Below are positions 33,010 through 41,946 of a stretch of 61,197 nt of DNA, piece by piece (position 1 is the first letter of the stretch; each line of letters opens with the position of its first letter). A model generated the notes under the pieces. It was not told the DNA's origin. It searched no databases and was given only the letters and a program-made list of their open reading frames with translations. Origin of the DNA: Coriobacteriia bacterium (lineage in GTDB: Bacteria; Actinomycetota; Coriobacteriia; Anaerosomatales; JAAXUF01); the NCBI GenBank assembly GCA_031292615.1, contig JARLGT010000111.1, positions 1 to 61,197 on the forward strand, given 5' to 3'. The translations under genes were made by a program, and so were the position numbers.

Positions 33010-34501
33010 GAGCACCACACCCGACGTCCTAGAAGACGATCAGCAAGAGCAGCCCGTATCCGCCGAGCAGCCCTCGGCCAAGAACGGCAACGGCAGTAAG
33101 CGCCCGCAGGCGTTCCGGCGCCGGCTGGCGCTCGCGTTCGCGCTGGTGGCGGCGTTCACCGCGCTGCTGGCGGGCGCACTGCTCTCGGCGGCATGGACGT
33201 ACCAGTTCAACGCCTACATCCACGACAATCTCAAGGATGCGGCTCAGGGAATCGCCACGATCGTCGAGCAGAGCTACAGCCAGTACGGCTTCTCGTACGG
33301 GACTCTGGAGCAGATCCCCATCATCGGCATGACCAGCAGCGTGGGCGTGCAGATCCTCGATACCAAGAGCCAGATCGTCTACGACGAGGCCAGCATGCGA
33401 GCTCACATGCAGGCCGCGATGCTCAACCAAACCACTCCGCTGGCTCCCTCGGTGCCCAAGCCGGTGGTCGTGCTCCAGCCGACCGGTGACGTCGTGACGG
33501 CGCCAATCGTCGTCAATGCCAAGCAGGTGGGGACGGTTCGCGTATGGGCCTACGGAACCAACGCGCTGCTCAGCGAACGCGACTTGCAGTTCCGAAGGGG
33601 CTCGTTCGAAGGTCTCGCAATCGCGGCGCTCGTGGCCGTCGCCTTCGCTGGCGTGGCTGGAATCTGGTACGCGGGCAGGCTTGTGCGCCCCATCGTCCGC
33701 ATCACCGACACGGCCCAAGCACTCCAGAATGGCGAAACCGATGCCCGTACCGGACTTCATACGAGCGACGAGATCGGTTACCTCGGCCAGACGTTCGACG
33801 CGATGGCCGACTCGATCGAGGCCGATCGCGAGATGGAGCGGCGCCTGACCGCCGATGTTGCACACGAGCTGCGCACGCCGCTGCAGGCCATCCAGGCAAC
33901 CGTCGAAGCGATGCAAGACGGCGTGCTCCCGGCCGACGAAGAGCGTCTTGGCATCGTGCGCGAGGAGACGCGACGCCTGTCGCGCCTGACCAACGGCATC
34001 CTCGAGCTCACGCGCCTCGAGCGCGGCGCGACCGCGTTCGACATGCGCCGCATCGATGTGTCGGGCCCGGTGCACATGGCGGTCGACTCGCTCGCGCCAC
34101 TGATCGAGACGTGCGCGCTCACGCTGACCAGCGACATCGACGAACACATCTTCATCAAGGGCGACCGCGACCGTTTGCAGCAGGCGGTGGGCAATCTGCT
34201 CTCGAACGCCGCCCGCTACACGCCAGCCGACGGCAGCGTGCACGTGGCACTGCGCCGCGAGGGGGATGACGCTCTCATCGAGGTCGCCGACACCGGCGTA
34301 GGTATCGCCGATGAGGACATGAAGCGCGTCTTCTCACGCTTCTGGCGCGCCGACACTGCACGGGCGGCTGCGACTGGCGGCTCGGGTATTGGGCTCGCCG
34401 TCACCAAGGAGATCGTCGAGCGCCACGGCGGCACGATCAGTGTCGCGCACCGCGAGGACGTCGACGGCACCGTGTTCTCGATCCGGCTGCCCCTCGCCTA
34501 G
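33002..34501 (+). CDS. HAMP-type sensor histidine kinase
   Basis: A 499-residue membrane kinase paired with the regulator before it. After a disordered N-terminus it has two membrane helices (about residues 43-65 and 205-225) bounding an extracytoplasmic sensor of about 140 residues, then HAMP, the H-box VAHELRTPLQAIQ (His near 288), N-box NLLSNAARYTP near 397, DTGVGI and GSGIGLAVTKEIVERHGG. It should phosphorylate the OmpR-type regulator in response to an outside signal. All kinase motifs are intact. Confidence 0.93.
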   Translation: MPKSTTPDVLEDDQQEQPVSAEQPSAKNGNGSKRPQAFRRRLALAFALVAAFTALLAGALLSAAWTYQFNAYIHDNLKDAAQGIATIVEQSYSQYGFSYGTLEQIPIIGMTSSVGVQILDTKSQIVYDEASMRAHMQAAMLNQTTPLAPSVPKPVVVLQPTGDVVTAPIVVNAKQVGTVRVWAYGTNALLSERDLQFRRGSFEGLAIAALVAVAFAGVAGIWYAGRLVRPIVRITDTAQALQNGETDARTGLHTSDEIGYLGQTFDAMADSIEADREMERRLTADVAHELRTPLQAIQATVEAMQDGVLPADEERLGIVREETRRLSRLTNGILELTRLERGATAFDMRRIDVSGPVHMAVDSLAPLIETCALTLTSDIDEHIFIKGDRDRLQQAVGNLLSNAARYTPADGSVHVALRREGDDALIEVADTGVGIADEDMKRVFSRFWRADTARAAATGGSGIGLAVTKEIVERHGGTISVAHREDVDGTVFSIRLPLA

Positions 34502-34533
34502 CCGTCGGCCGTTGCGCTGATGCGCCAAGCTGC

Positions 34534-34938
34534 CTACTTGCTCAGGATCTGCACGGCCTTCGCAGAGCCTTGCACCGGGTACGACTCGGCCACGGCGCCC
34601 TCGAACCAGACCCGCACGCGCGTGCCTTTGGCGATGTGCGCGATCGAGTCAAGCGTCGCGACCTTGCCGCTGGAGTCGAAGAACATGGTCGCTGGCGGGA
34701 TGTTGACCTGCGCTTTGTCCGAGATTGCGCCGGCGATCGGGGTGCCGGTGCTCTCCACCAGCATCGATGCGGGGCGACCGTCACCCGAGACAACGCTCGC
34801 GACCGAGCCCGTGATTCCCGCCGGCTCGCTTGGCGGTTGCGGTGCCGAGAAGCACGCCGAGAGGAGCAGCACGCTGGCGAGGACTGCCGCTGCGAGCGGC
34901 CCGAGCAGCGGATTGCGGCATCTGGGAGCGCGGGTCAC
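34534..34938 (-). CDS. Small lipoprotein
   Basis: The GTG at 34938 follows GGGAGGAGG and is preferred to the ATG at 34971. The 134-residue product has a basic N-terminus, a hydrophobic stretch and the lipobox LLLSAC (Cys29). The mature part is a small OB-like beta domain (GSVASVVSGDGRPASMLVE, KGTRVRVWFEGAVAESYPV), similar in outline to YobA/DUF3221 lipoproteins. Function unknown. It is convergent with the sensor kinase gene. Confidence 0.75.
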   Translation of the reverse strand: MTRAPRCRNPLLGPLAAAVLASVLLLSACFSAPQPPSEPAGITGSVASVVSGDGRPASMLVESTGTPIAGAISDKAQVNIPPATMFFDSSGKVATLDSIAHIAKGTRVRVWFEGAVAESYPVQGSAKAVQILSK

Positions 34939-35050
34939 GGGGCCTCCTCCCGAGATTGGCGTTCTGCACACAGCATAGCGCGCGGCGCCACAGGTTCTTC
35001 ATGCGATTCGGGTATCGTTGACAGGGCGAACGGCAACGAGAGGGACGCGC

Positions 35051-35269
35051 ATGATCTTCGGAATCCCGGTCTCACCGACCTGGCTGCTTGTGCTCGGTCT
35101 CCTGCTATTGGTACTGCTCGTGTTCCAGATACTCGTGGGCATGCGCAAGATCAAGTTCGGGCGCAAGACCTTCGTCTACCACAAGTGGGTCGCCTTCACG
35201 ATCTTGGGCATCGCGGTGGTTCACGGGCTCCTCGCCATGCTGTTCGTGTACGGCTGGAGCGTGCTCTAG
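35051..35269 (+). CDS. Small two-helix membrane protein
   Basis: A 72-residue protein with two membrane helices (LLVLGLLLLVLLVFQILVG and WVAFTILGIAVVHGLLAML). Two histidines, in YHKW and VVHG, lie near or in the second helix and might bind haem as in small cytochrome b-like proteins, but the evidence is thin. GAGAGG precedes the ATG. Monocistronic; not recognised. Confidence 0.6.
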   Translation: MIFGIPVSPTWLLVLGLLLLVLLVFQILVGMRKIKFGRKTFVYHKWVAFTILGIAVVHGLLAMLFVYGWSVL

Positions 35270-35400
35270 GGCCGAGGCGCCCTCGCCCCTCGCGCGCCCT
35301 TCGCCTACAATGACCCCGTACCCGCGCCGAAGCCCCCGCCGCACTCTCATTACACTCCGGGCTGGCAGTGCCACCGCGATTCCCCGGAGGAGCATCCACA

Positions 35401-36292
35401 GTGCAGCCGCTTTTGCCGAAGCCCACTTCGCAGGGCAAGGTTCGCGACCTCTACGACCTCGGCGACAAGCTCTTGCTGGTGGCCTCCGACCGCCTCTCGG
35501 CGTTCGACGTCGTGCTTCCCGAGCCAATCCCCTTCAAGGGCGAGGTACTCACCAAGCTTTCGCTGTTCTGGTTCGAGTTGTTGGCCGACGTCGTCCCCAA
35601 CCACCTGCTGTCCGCCGATGTCGCCGACCTACCGGCGGAGTTCGCAGGTATGCGCGACTACCTTGCCGGCCGCTTCATGCTGGTCAAGAAGGCGACTGTG
35701 TTCCCGGTCGAGGTGCATCGTTCGCGGCTACCTCGCAGGGTCCGGCCTCAAGGAGTATCAGCGCCAGGGCACCGTGTGCGGCATCCCGCTGCCCGCCGGC
35801 CTGGTTGAGAGCAGCAAGCTGCCCGAGCCCATCTTCACGCCGTCGACCAAGGCCGAGATCGGCCTGCACGACGAGAACATCAGCTTCGAGCGCGCCTCGG
35901 AGCTGATCGGCGCCGAGGCGGCCACCACGCTGCGCGACAAGTCGCTCGCGGTCTACTCGGCGGCGCGCGACCATGCGCTGTCTCGCGGCATCATCATCGC
36001 GGACACGAAGTTCGAGTTCGGCCGCGTCAATGGCGAGATCACGCTGGTCGACGAGGTGCTCACACCCGATTCGAGCCGCTTCTGGCCCGCGGACACGTAC
36101 GTGGCCGGCGCCAGCCAGCCGAGCTTCGACAAGCAGCCGGTCCGCGACTGGCTCGAAGCGAGCGGTTGGGATAAGACTCCGCCGCCTCCCGCACTCCCCG
36201 TCGACGTGGTTGCGGCCACCTCGGCACGCTATATCCAGGCATACGAACTCATCACGGGCCGCACGTTTGAGCCCGAAGGAAAGGGCGTCTAG
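35401..36292 (+). pseudogene. purC: Phosphoribosylaminoimidazole-succinocarboxamide synthase, frameshifted
   Basis: PurC joins CAIR and aspartate in purine synthesis. From the GTG at 35401 (GGAGGAGC before it) the frame reads [28 protein letters not shown] and continues to FPVE near 35712, then falls out of frame; the +1 frame resumes exactly with [11 protein letters not shown] and runs to the end through [13 protein letters not shown] and DENISFE. One extra G within GAGGTGC (35712-35713) explains it. Everything else is well conserved and the operon is intact, so a sequencing or assembly error is as likely as a real mutation. If real, the cell would need another purC or purines from outside. 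Confidence 0.88.
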
Positions 36293-36294
36293 TA

Positions 36295-36789
36295 GTGTCG
36301 CGTCGCAGTGCAAGCAACGAGCGGTATCAGAAGTACACGGGTCCCAAGGGCCAGACGCGCAAGTCGGCGGCTGCGGCCAAGCCGTCTCGCAAAGAGGGCA
36401 GCTCCACCCCGGTCAAGAAGAACAAGAGCAAGACCAAGGTCTCGGCCGACAAGGCACCGGGTGGCAAGTTCTACGAGCCTGACACTCCCGAGTACAAGTT
36501 CTGGCGCCGCATGTGGTGGGTGTGTCTGGGCGGCGGCTTGCTCTTGGTCGCCGTGTCGTTCTACTTGCAGACGTACCTGAAGACGTACCCATGGGCGCGT
36601 ACTGCCGGCATCGTCACCATCGCCGCGTCGTACGCAGCGATCATTGGGGCGTTCTTCATCGACTACCGCAAACTGCGTTTGATGCGGACGGGCAAGTACA
36701 TCTCGAGCACGCCTGCCAAGTCCGCTGCCGCCAATCCCGCCGACAAGCCCAAGACCCCCGACGCCGGTGACTCCGGAGACGACGAGTAG
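36295..36789 (+). CDS. Two-helix membrane protein within the pur operon
   Basis: A 164-residue protein starting with GTG two bases after purC. The first 65 residues are Lys/Ser/Ala-rich and disordered. Two membrane helices follow (MWWVCLGGGLLLVAVSFYL and TAGIVTIAASYAAIIGAFFI), then a disordered Pro/Ala/Lys tail. It resembles actinobacterial DUF-type small membrane proteins of unknown function. The position between purC and purS is close and co-transcribed; a role in purine synthesis is not implied by the sequence. Confidence 0.7.
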   Translation: MSRRSASNERYQKYTGPKGQTRKSAAAAKPSRKEGSSTPVKKNKSKTKVSADKAPGGKFYEPDTPEYKFWRRMWWVCLGGGLLLVAVSFYLQTYLKTYPWARTAGIVTIAASYAAIIGAFFIDYRKLRLMRTGKYISSTPAKSAAANPADKPKTPDAGDSGDDE

Positions 36790-36823
36790 CCAGCCCACCT
36801 CAAGCCGAGAGGACCTCTACGCC

Positions 36824-37057
36824 ATGGCACGTTACGAGATCTACGTAACCTACAAGCAGGGCATCTTCGACCCGCCGGGCGCCACCGCCGAGCGCGCGCT
36901 GTCCAACCTGGGCTACGAGGGCGTCAACTCCGTCAAGATCGGCAAGTTCATCCGGCTGGATGCCGACGCAGACCTCGCGAGCGTCACGGATATGTGCGGC
37001 AAGCTGTTGGCCAACCCGGTCATCGAGGACTTCCGCATCGAGACGGTGGAGGAGTAG
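36824..37057 (+). CDS. purS: FGAM synthase subunit PurS
   Basis: PurS is the small subunit that bridges PurQ and PurL in the three-part formylglycinamidine ribonucleotide synthase. The 77-residue protein has the expected ARYEIYVTYKQGIFDPPG, ALSNLGYEGVNSVKIGKFIRL and NPVIEDFRIE. It starts at the ATG at 36824 and ends three bases before purQ. purL is not in the window. Confidence 0.95.
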   Translation: MARYEIYVTYKQGIFDPPGATAERALSNLGYEGVNSVKIGKFIRLDADADLASVTDMCGKLLANPVIEDFRIETVEE

Positions 37058-37060
37058 CTC

Positions 37061-37759
37061 ATGCGCTTCGGCGTCGTCATCTTCCCAGGCTCCAACTGCG
37101 AGCAGGACGTTATCCGAGCCACCCAGTACCTCGGCTTTGACAGCGAGTACATCTGGCACGGGGACACCGACATCTCGGGCTTCGACGCGATCGTGCTGCC
37201 TGGCGGCTTCTCCTACGGCGACTACATTCGCACCGGCGCAGTGGCGCGCTTCAGCCCTGTCATGGCCGAGGTCATCCGATTCGCCGAGGCGGGCGGACCG
37301 GTGCTCGGCATCTGCAACGGCTTCCAGATTCTCACTGAGGCCCACCTGCTGCCCGGCGCCATGCTGCGCAACCGCGGCCTGAAGTTCATCTGCAAGCAGG
37401 TCAACCTGCGCGTGGAGGACAACGTCTGCGAGTGGCTCGACGAGGCCGCCGGCACCGTTCTCCAGTTCCCGATCAACCACAACGAGGGCAACTACTACTG
37501 CGACGCGCAGACCCTCGATCGTCTCAAGGCGAACGGTCAGGTCGTCCTTCGCTACGTCGAGGCTGATGGATCGACCGCTCCCGGCGGCAGCGCCCCGAAC
37601 GGCTCGCTCGACGACATCGCTGGCATCTGCAACGAGCGCGGCAACGTCTTCGGCCTTATGCCGCACCCGGAGCGGATGGTCGACCCAATCAACGGCGGAA
37701 CCGACGGGCAGCCGTTCTTTACGACGATCGTTCGCAGGCTCGCCGAGGTGGCTGGCTAG
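37061..37759 (+). CDS. purQ: FGAM synthase glutaminase subunit PurQ
   Basis: A 232-residue class I glutamine amidotransferase that supplies ammonia to PurL. It shows FPGSNCEQD at the start, GGFSYGDYIRTGA, the nucleophile Cys in GICNGFQIL (near residue 88), and the catalytic His/Glu in MPHPERMVD. Length is normal. Its TAG overlaps the next GTG by one base (TAGTG). Confidence 0.96.
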   Translation: MRFGVVIFPGSNCEQDVIRATQYLGFDSEYIWHGDTDISGFDAIVLPGGFSYGDYIRTGAVARFSPVMAEVIRFAEAGGPVLGICNGFQILTEAHLLPGAMLRNRGLKFICKQVNLRVEDNVCEWLDEAAGTVLQFPINHNEGNYYCDAQTLDRLKANGQVVLRYVEADGSTAPGGSAPNGSLDDIAGICNERGNVFGLMPHPERMVDPINGGTDGQPFFTTIVRRLAEVAG

Positions 37760-38151
37760 TGCCGGGAGGTACCCCGCAACTTCATGGCCTCGAGTGGTTC
37801 ACCGGCGGGCCGGTCGGTTGGTACATCCTCGGGATGTACGTACTCGCAGTCGGGCTTGCGCTGTTCGTGCTCGTGGACTCTTTGCGTGCGGTCAGGCGCG
37901 AGCATCTGGCCGAGCTTCCCGAGCCTGCGTGGATCTACCCCGTGTTCGGTGGCGGCTTCCTGGTCTTCGTCTTTAGCGTCCTGCTGCCGTTTGTGCCCGT
38001 TGCGTTCTCGGCGGTTTCGGCGCTACTAACGCCGTTCTGGCTCGCCATCGCGGTGGCCTACCTGCTGCGAGTGGTCTTCCCGAAGCCAGCGCAGTTGGAC
38101 GAAGCCTCCGAGGTCGCGGCAGATGACGAGCCGTCCGACGATGCTTCTTAA
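37759..38151 (+). CDS. Membrane protein at the end of the pur operon
   Basis: A 130-residue protein with three membrane helices (WYILGMYVLAVGLALFVLV, IYPVFGGGFLVFVFSVLLPF, and FWLAIAVAYLLRVVF) and an acidic tail. It is coupled to purQ by the TAGTG overlap. No family is recognised. It may be a transport accessory or simply a passenger of the operon. Confidence 0.65.
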   Translation: MPGGTPQLHGLEWFTGGPVGWYILGMYVLAVGLALFVLVDSLRAVRREHLAELPEPAWIYPVFGGGFLVFVFSVLLPFVPVAFSAVSALLTPFWLAIAVAYLLRVVFPKPAQLDEASEVAADDEPSDDAS

Positions 38152-38154
38152 CAG

Positions 38155-38212
38155 TTTCTTCACACCTGTGGGCGGATTCTTCACGCCTTCGCAACTCGCT
38201 TCGGCGCATACT
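38155..38212 (+). promoter_or_regulatory. Probable KdpE-type activator boxes and promoter of the P-type ATPase gene
   Basis: TTTCTTCACAC (38155-38165) and ATTCTTCACGC (38176-38186) are direct repeats 21 bp apart. The second begins 31 bp before CATACT (38207-38212), a -10 without a good -35, as expected for an activated promoter. The kdp promoter at 48072-48129 has the same boxes at the same spacing. If correct, the mRNA leader before the ATG at 38398 is about 180 bases; no known riboswitch is recognised in it. Confidence 0.6.
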
Positions 38213-38397
38213 CCATCGCATTGTTCTCGCGGCTGCCCAAGGCGCGCTCGTTACCCAAGACGAAGTCGCGCACACGCAAGATAGCCAAAGGCGACAGCAC
38301 TCGAGGTCGCCTCGCTCGGCAGGAATCGCACGGAATCCGTGGAATCGAAGCCTCACGCCCTAGCCCCCTTAGGGCCTTCGAACTGGGACGAGGATTG

Positions 38398-41250
38398 ATG
38401 GAATCACCCGAAGAGACGATGGCCGGCCCTTCTGACTTGTGCGGTGTTGCACCAGATGCGGTGTATGGCCTGCTGCAGTCGTCGAGAAAGGGCCTCAGCG
38501 CCGAGGAAGCCAGCAAGCGGCTTGAGACCTACGGCGAGAACGTACTGACGGCCAAGAGGCCCATCCCTATGTGGCGCCGGTTCTCCGCGCACCTGCTCAA
38601 CATGTTCGCGATCCTGCTCTGGGTCGCTGCGGCTCTGTCGTTCGCGTCCGACCAAGCTGCGCTCGGTTGGGCCGTCATCCTCGTCATCCTGCTCAACGCA
38701 GTCTTTGCCTTCGTGCAGGAGTACCGCGCCGAGAAGGCCATCGAAGCACTCAAGAACATGTTGCCGCCCAAGGCGAAGGTAATTCGCGGCGGACAGATGC
38801 AAGAGATCGATGCGCGCGTTCTTGTCCCGGGCGACGTGTTGGTCGTCGAGGAGGGCGACTTGATCTCGGCGGATGCGCGACTGGTCTACTCGGCGGATCT
38901 GCGCGTCGACAACTCGGCGTTGACCGGCGAGGTCGATCCGGTGGTTCGCCGAGCAGACGTGCTGATCGCCGATCCGCCTTCGATCACCGACGTGGAGAGC
39001 TACATCTTCACCGGCAGCACTGCAGTGCTCGGGCAGGGCCGCGCAGTTGTATACGCAACGGGCATGACCACAGAGTTCGGCAAGATCGCCGGGCTGACTC
39101 AGAGCGTCGCCGAGCGTCTTTCGCCTTTGCAGCGCAACATCGCGAGGCTCAGCCAGCTGATCTCGCTCATCGCCGTCATCCTCGGCATATTCTTCTTCGT
39201 CATCGGCAAGATGATCGTGGGGATGACGTGGCTCGCCGCCGCGGTCTTCGCTATCGGCATCATCGTGGCCAACGTTCCGGAGGGGCTGCTACCGACACTG
39301 ACCATGGCGCTATCGGTTGCCGCGCAGCGTATGGCCAAGCGCAACGTTCTGGTCAAGAAGCTCTCCAGCGTTGAGACGCTCGGCTCGACAACCGTCATCT
39401 GTACTGACAAGACGGGCACGCTGACCGCCAACCAGATGACGGTGCGCGAGGTGTGGCTGCCTGGCACCACCGTCGAGGTCGACGGCGTCGGCTACGCGCC
39501 CGAGGGCTCCTTCACGACCGACGGCGCGGCGGTGACCGGTGAGTCCAAGCAGCGCCTCGATGACTGCCTCGCTGCGGCGGTGCTCTGCAACAACGCGCGC
39601 CTGCGAGCCCCAGAGGAAGAGGGCGGGCTGTGGACCATCCTCGGCGATCCTACAGAGGCCGCAATGCTCGTCGCCGCCGCCAAGGCAGGCTTCGACATCG
39701 AGGAGCTCGAGGAGACGCATCCTCGGAGATTCGAGCACCCCTTTGACTCGACCCGCAAGCGCATGACGGTCGTCTGCGACGTTGGTAACAAACTGGTCGC
39801 GTATGTGAAGGGTGCCCCCAAGGAGACCATCGGCTTGTGCACGCAAGTGCGCGACGCCAGCGGCATACGCCCCATTACAGGCGCCGACGTCGCAGCCGCG
39901 CTCGAGGCCAACGACCGCCTGGCGAGCCAAGCGCTGCGAGTCATCGCGGTTGCCGAGCGCCCGGTCCAAAGCGGCGAAGATGGTGCCGAGATGTCCGTAA
40001 TGGAGCAGGGCCTGACTCTGCTCGGCCTCGAAGCGATGCAGGACCCGCCACGACCCGAGGTGACCGCCGCTGTCGCCGAGTGCCACACAGCCGGTATCCG
40101 CGTCATCATGATCACCGGCGACTACGGCCTGACCGCCGAGGCGATCGCTCGCAAGATCGGCATCATCACCTCGCCGGACGCCCGCATCGTCACCGGGGCC
40201 GACCTCGAGACCATGGACGACGACGCACTCAAGCAGGCCCTGAGCGGGCAGGTCTGCTTCGCTCGCGTGGTCCCCGAGCACAAGATGCGTATCGCTCAGA
40301 CGCTGCAGTCCATGAACGAGGTCGTCGCGATGACCGGCGACGGCGTCAACGACGCCCCCGCACTCAAAGCGGCCGACATCGGCATCGCGATGGGCAAGGC
40401 CGGCACCGACGTTGCCCGCGAAGCTGCCGACATGATCCTGACGGACGACAACTTCGCGAGCATCGTCAACGCGGTCGAGGAAGGCCGCGCCATCTTCGAC
40501 AACATTCGGCGTTTCCTCACTTACTTCCAGACCTCGAACGTCGCCGAGATGGTGCCGTTCCTTGCGATGGTCTTCCTGCGCATCCCGCTGCCGCTCACGC
40601 TGCTGCAGATCCTCACGATCGACCTGGCAACCGACCAGGTGCCGGCGCTCGCGCTCGGCCTCGAGAACCCCGAGCCCGGCGTGATGGAGCGCCCGCCCAA
40701 GCGCCCCGGCGAGCCTATCCTCACGTGGGGAATGGTGATCAAGGCGTACCTGTTCTTGGGTCCGCTCGCCGCTGCCGTAGGAATGTTCGGGTTCTTCTAC
40801 GCCTACATGCTCTACGGCTGGCACTTCGGTGACTGGGCCGGCATGGCAGCCCTTGGGCAGATGCCGATCGGCGCGAGCCCCGCGACAGGCATCTACATGT
40901 TCGCGACTACGATGGCCCTGACTGGCATCGTCATGGCGCAGGTGGGCAACGGTTTTGCCATGCGAACGCACCGGCAGTCCATCTTCAAGGTGGGATTCTT
41001 CACCAACAAGATGTTGTTGTGGGGTATCGTCGCGGAACTCGTCTTCCAGGCGATCATTGTGTACGTGCCGCCCGTCCAGGCGATATTCAGCACTGCGGCG
41101 ATGAGCGGAATGCAGTGGCTCGTTCTTGCCGCGTTCGCCCCGTTGCTGCTGGTAGCTGACGAGATCCGCAAGTACTTCCTGCGCATGAGCGCGAAGAAGC
41201 CCGACGCCAAGGTCGAGAAGGCGCCCGAGCCGGCGTCAGACCTGATCTGA
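38398..41250 (+). CDS. P-type cation ATPase of the Na,K-ATPase-like (P2) class
   Basis: A 950-residue P2 ATPase. In order: N-terminal cation ATPase domain (LLQSSRKGLSAEEASKRL), actuator loop with TGEVDPV, M4 motif NVPEGLLPTLTMALSVAAQR near residue 293, phosphorylation site CTDKTGTLT (Asp337), KGAPKE nucleotide-binding loop, TGDGVNDAPAL hinge, and six C-terminal helices. NVPEGLL followed by ETLGSTTVICTDKTG matches the Na,K-ATPase/H,K-ATPase branch more than Ca pumps. Two RCK proteins follow, and its promoter resembles that of kdp, so K+ or Na+ movement is likely. The ATG at 38398 (GACGAGG before it) is chosen over the long upstream open frame. Confidence 0.9.
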   Translation: MESPEETMAGPSDLCGVAPDAVYGLLQSSRKGLSAEEASKRLETYGENVLTAKRPIPMWRRFSAHLLNMFAILLWVAAALSFASDQAALGWAVILVILLNAVFAFVQEYRAEKAIEALKNMLPPKAKVIRGGQMQEIDARVLVPGDVLVVEEGDLISADARLVYSADLRVDNSALTGEVDPVVRRADVLIADPPSITDVESYIFTGSTAVLGQGRAVVYATGMTTEFGKIAGLTQSVAERLSPLQRNIARLSQLISLIAVILGIFFFVIGKMIVGMTWLAAAVFAIGIIVANVPEGLLPTLTMALSVAAQRMAKRNVLVKKLSSVETLGSTTVICTDKTGTLTANQMTVREVWLPGTTVEVDGVGYAPEGSFTTDGAAVTGESKQRLDDCLAAAVLCNNARLRAPEEEGGLWTILGDPTEAAMLVAAAKAGFDIEELEETHPRRFEHPFDSTRKRMTVVCDVGNKLVAYVKGAPKETIGLCTQVRDASGIRPITGADVAAALEANDRLASQALRVIAVAERPVQSGEDGAEMSVMEQGLTLLGLEAMQDPPRPEVTAAVAECHTAGIRVIMITGDYGLTAEAIARKIGIITSPDARIVTGADLETMDDDALKQALSGQVCFARVVPEHKMRIAQTLQSMNEVVAMTGDGVNDAPALKAADIGIAMGKAGTDVAREAADMILTDDNFASIVNAVEEGRAIFDNIRRFLTYFQTSNVAEMVPFLAMVFLRIPLPLTLLQILTIDLATDQVPALALGLENPEPGVMERPPKRPGEPILTWGMVIKAYLFLGPLAAAVGMFGFFYAYMLYGWHFGDWAGMAALGQMPIGASPATGIYMFATTMALTGIVMAQVGNGFAMRTHRQSIFKVGFFTNKMLLWGIVAELVFQAIIVYVPPVQAIFSTAAMSGMQWLVLAAFAPLLLVADEIRKYFLRMSAKKPDAKVEKAPEPASDLI

Positions 41251-41268
41251 AAGCGAGGTGAGGCGAGA

Positions 41269-41937
41269 ATGCAGAACCGGTTGCACGTAGTCATCGGAGG
41301 GTATGGCCGAGTCGGTCGCTACCTCGCGAAGATGCTCGAGTTCGAGGGGCACACGGTTTCGGTCATCGACCAGGACCCGCTCGTGTTCGACTGTGACGAG
41401 TCCGAGGAGATCATGGGCCAGAAGTTCATCGGCCCGGTCTTCGACCGCGACGTGCTCGAAGACGCCGGCATCAGGGACGCCGACTGCTTCGCCGCCGTGA
41501 CCTCGGGTGACAACAGCAACATCGTGGCGGCACGTACGGCCAAGGAGTTCTACCGCGTGCCCCGCGTCATCGCGCGCATCTACGACCCGCGCCGCGCCGA
41601 GATCTACCGCGGCCTCGGCATCTCGACCATCGCCTCGGTGTCTTGGACGAGCACCCGCCTGCTCGACATGGTCACGCACCCCGACCTGCACAGCGAGTAC
41701 CAGTACGGCGACGCCGACGTCGAGATGATGGAGGTCGAACTGCCCGCCTCCCTCATCGGCAAGGCCATCTCCGACCTGTCAGTTCCGGGCGAGATCGCCG
41801 TTGGAGCGATTCTGAGAGGTGGCCGAGGCGTCCTCCCGGTCACCGGCACCACCTTTGAGAAGGACGACGTCCTCTACATCAACGTGCTGCGCGAGAGCGC
41901 CGATAAGCTCGAGCGCCTGCTCGGGTTCAAGGAGTAG
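41269..41937 (+). CDS. TrkA/RCK-type potassium channel regulatory protein (first copy)
   Basis: A 222-residue protein with a Rossmann NAD-binding RCK_N domain (VVIGGYGRVGRYLAKMLE, then DQDPLVFD) and an RCK_C domain from about residue 140 (MMEVELPASLIGKAISDL, RGVLPVTGTTFEKDDVLYI). Such proteins gate Trk/Ktr K+ channels according to NAD(H) or ATP. It starts 18 bases after the ATPase gene and is followed at once by a second copy. No TrkH/KtrB membrane subunit is present nearby. Confidence 0.9.
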   Translation: MQNRLHVVIGGYGRVGRYLAKMLEFEGHTVSVIDQDPLVFDCDESEEIMGQKFIGPVFDRDVLEDAGIRDADCFAAVTSGDNSNIVAARTAKEFYRVPRVIARIYDPRRAEIYRGLGISTIASVSWTSTRLLDMVTHPDLHSEYQYGDADVEMMEVELPASLIGKAISDLSVPGEIAVGAILRGGRGVLPVTGTTFEKDDVLYINVLRESADKLERLLGFKE

Positions 41938-41946
41938 GTGAAGACG

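Noticed and set aside
38213-38397. c-di-AMP (ydaO) riboswitch in the leader of the P-type ATPase gene
   Set aside because: A few ydaO-like words occur (GGCGACAGC, CGGAATCCG), but the order and the joining stems of the consensus could not be matched. A covariance-model search would settle it.
38221-38397. N-terminal extension of the P-type ATPase from 38221
   Set aside because: The extra 59 residues are basic and unlike the family, and the region lies just after the predicted promoter. The ATG at 38398 has a ribosome site.
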